DNA from: Acidobacteriota bacterium | Lineage (GTDB): Bacteria; Acidobacteriota; Terriglobia; UBA7540 | DNA: 6,128 bases | Reading direction: 5' to 3' | Assembly: GCA_021784615.1 (NCBI GenBank) | Contig: JAJYHU010000213.1 | Span: 1-6,128, forward strand | In this document: positions 6,049-6,128 of the stretch, piece by piece | Position numbering within the stretch: the stretch's first letter is position 1 | Layout: every line of letters starts with the position of its first letter | Translations under genes and position numbers: made by a program | Notes under the pieces: generated by a model | The model's input: the letters and a program-made list of their open reading frames with translations, nothing else | What the model was told of the DNA's origin: nothing | The model's database searches: none

Positions 6049-6128
6049 ATGCAAACCTCCAAGGGCTTCAAACTCCGGCCGGCAAGCTACAACCTTTTTT
6101 TGAAGCTGGTGGCTGGGCTGGGAGGACT
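6049..6128 (+). CDS. Start of an unidentified gene, cut by the right window edge
   Basis: The ATG at 6049 is preceded by AAGAGGAG (6038-6045) with a short gap, and 26 full codons follow with no stop: MQTSKGFKLRPASYN, then LFLKLVAGLGG. A basic N-terminus followed by hydrophobic residues could be the start of a membrane-anchored protein or a signal anchor, but too little is seen to name it. The same frame is open back to a stop at 5941. An ATG at 5968 with AGAAGGGG before it would add 27 residues, so the true start is uncertain. Confidence 0.5.
   Translation, partial: MQTSKGFKLRPASYNLFLKLVAGLGG

Overview
The window looks like a chromosomal stretch of a moderately GC-rich, free-living bacterium. 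The best guess is Acidobacteriota or a neighbouring phylum. This is inference, resting on three things: a short zinc-ribbon/coiled-coil protein of a type I associate with that group, a 'SERSEE'-type intergenic repeat common in such genomes, and a lone divergent EF-G paralogue next to an exported nucleoside hydrolase. No ribosomal RNA, tRNA, CRISPR array, transposase or phage gene was seen.

Layout, left to right. (1) 1-644, minus strand: the N-terminal 214 codons of a small restriction-endonuclease-like protein (HsdR N-terminal fold, PD-(D/E)XK nuclease) that runs off the left edge. (2) 645-1015: a divergent intergenic region with a dispersed-repeat hairpin and a second GC-rich hairpin. (3) 1016-2053, plus: an exported DUF4097-type beta-solenoid protein with a strict 18-residue internal period, followed by a probable intrinsic terminator. 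(4) 2170-2484, plus: a 104-residue zinc-ribbon/coiled-coil protein. Its promoter (TTGACA, 17 bases, TAGCAT) is placed so that transcription should begin at or beside the ATG, so the mRNA is probably leaderless. (5) 2654-4753, plus: a full-length EF-G-like translation GTPase with an altered G domain but an intact domain IV. (6) 4819-5742, plus: an exported nucleoside hydrolase, 65 bases after the GTPase and possibly co-transcribed with it. (7) 5743-6048: intergenic, with a small hairpin and a perfect TATAAT box. (8) 6049-6128, plus: the first codons of another gene cut by the right edge.

The genes do not form an obvious single pathway. The restriction-like gene is divergent and somewhat less GC-rich, as expected of accessory defence DNA. 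The rest looks like ordinary chromosomal content read in one direction as two to four short transcription units. I found no convincing multi-gene novel system. The points most worth a second look are the leaderless promoter layout, the altered GTPase motifs of the EF-G paralogue, the altered active site of the nucleoside hydrolase and the 18-residue solenoid.
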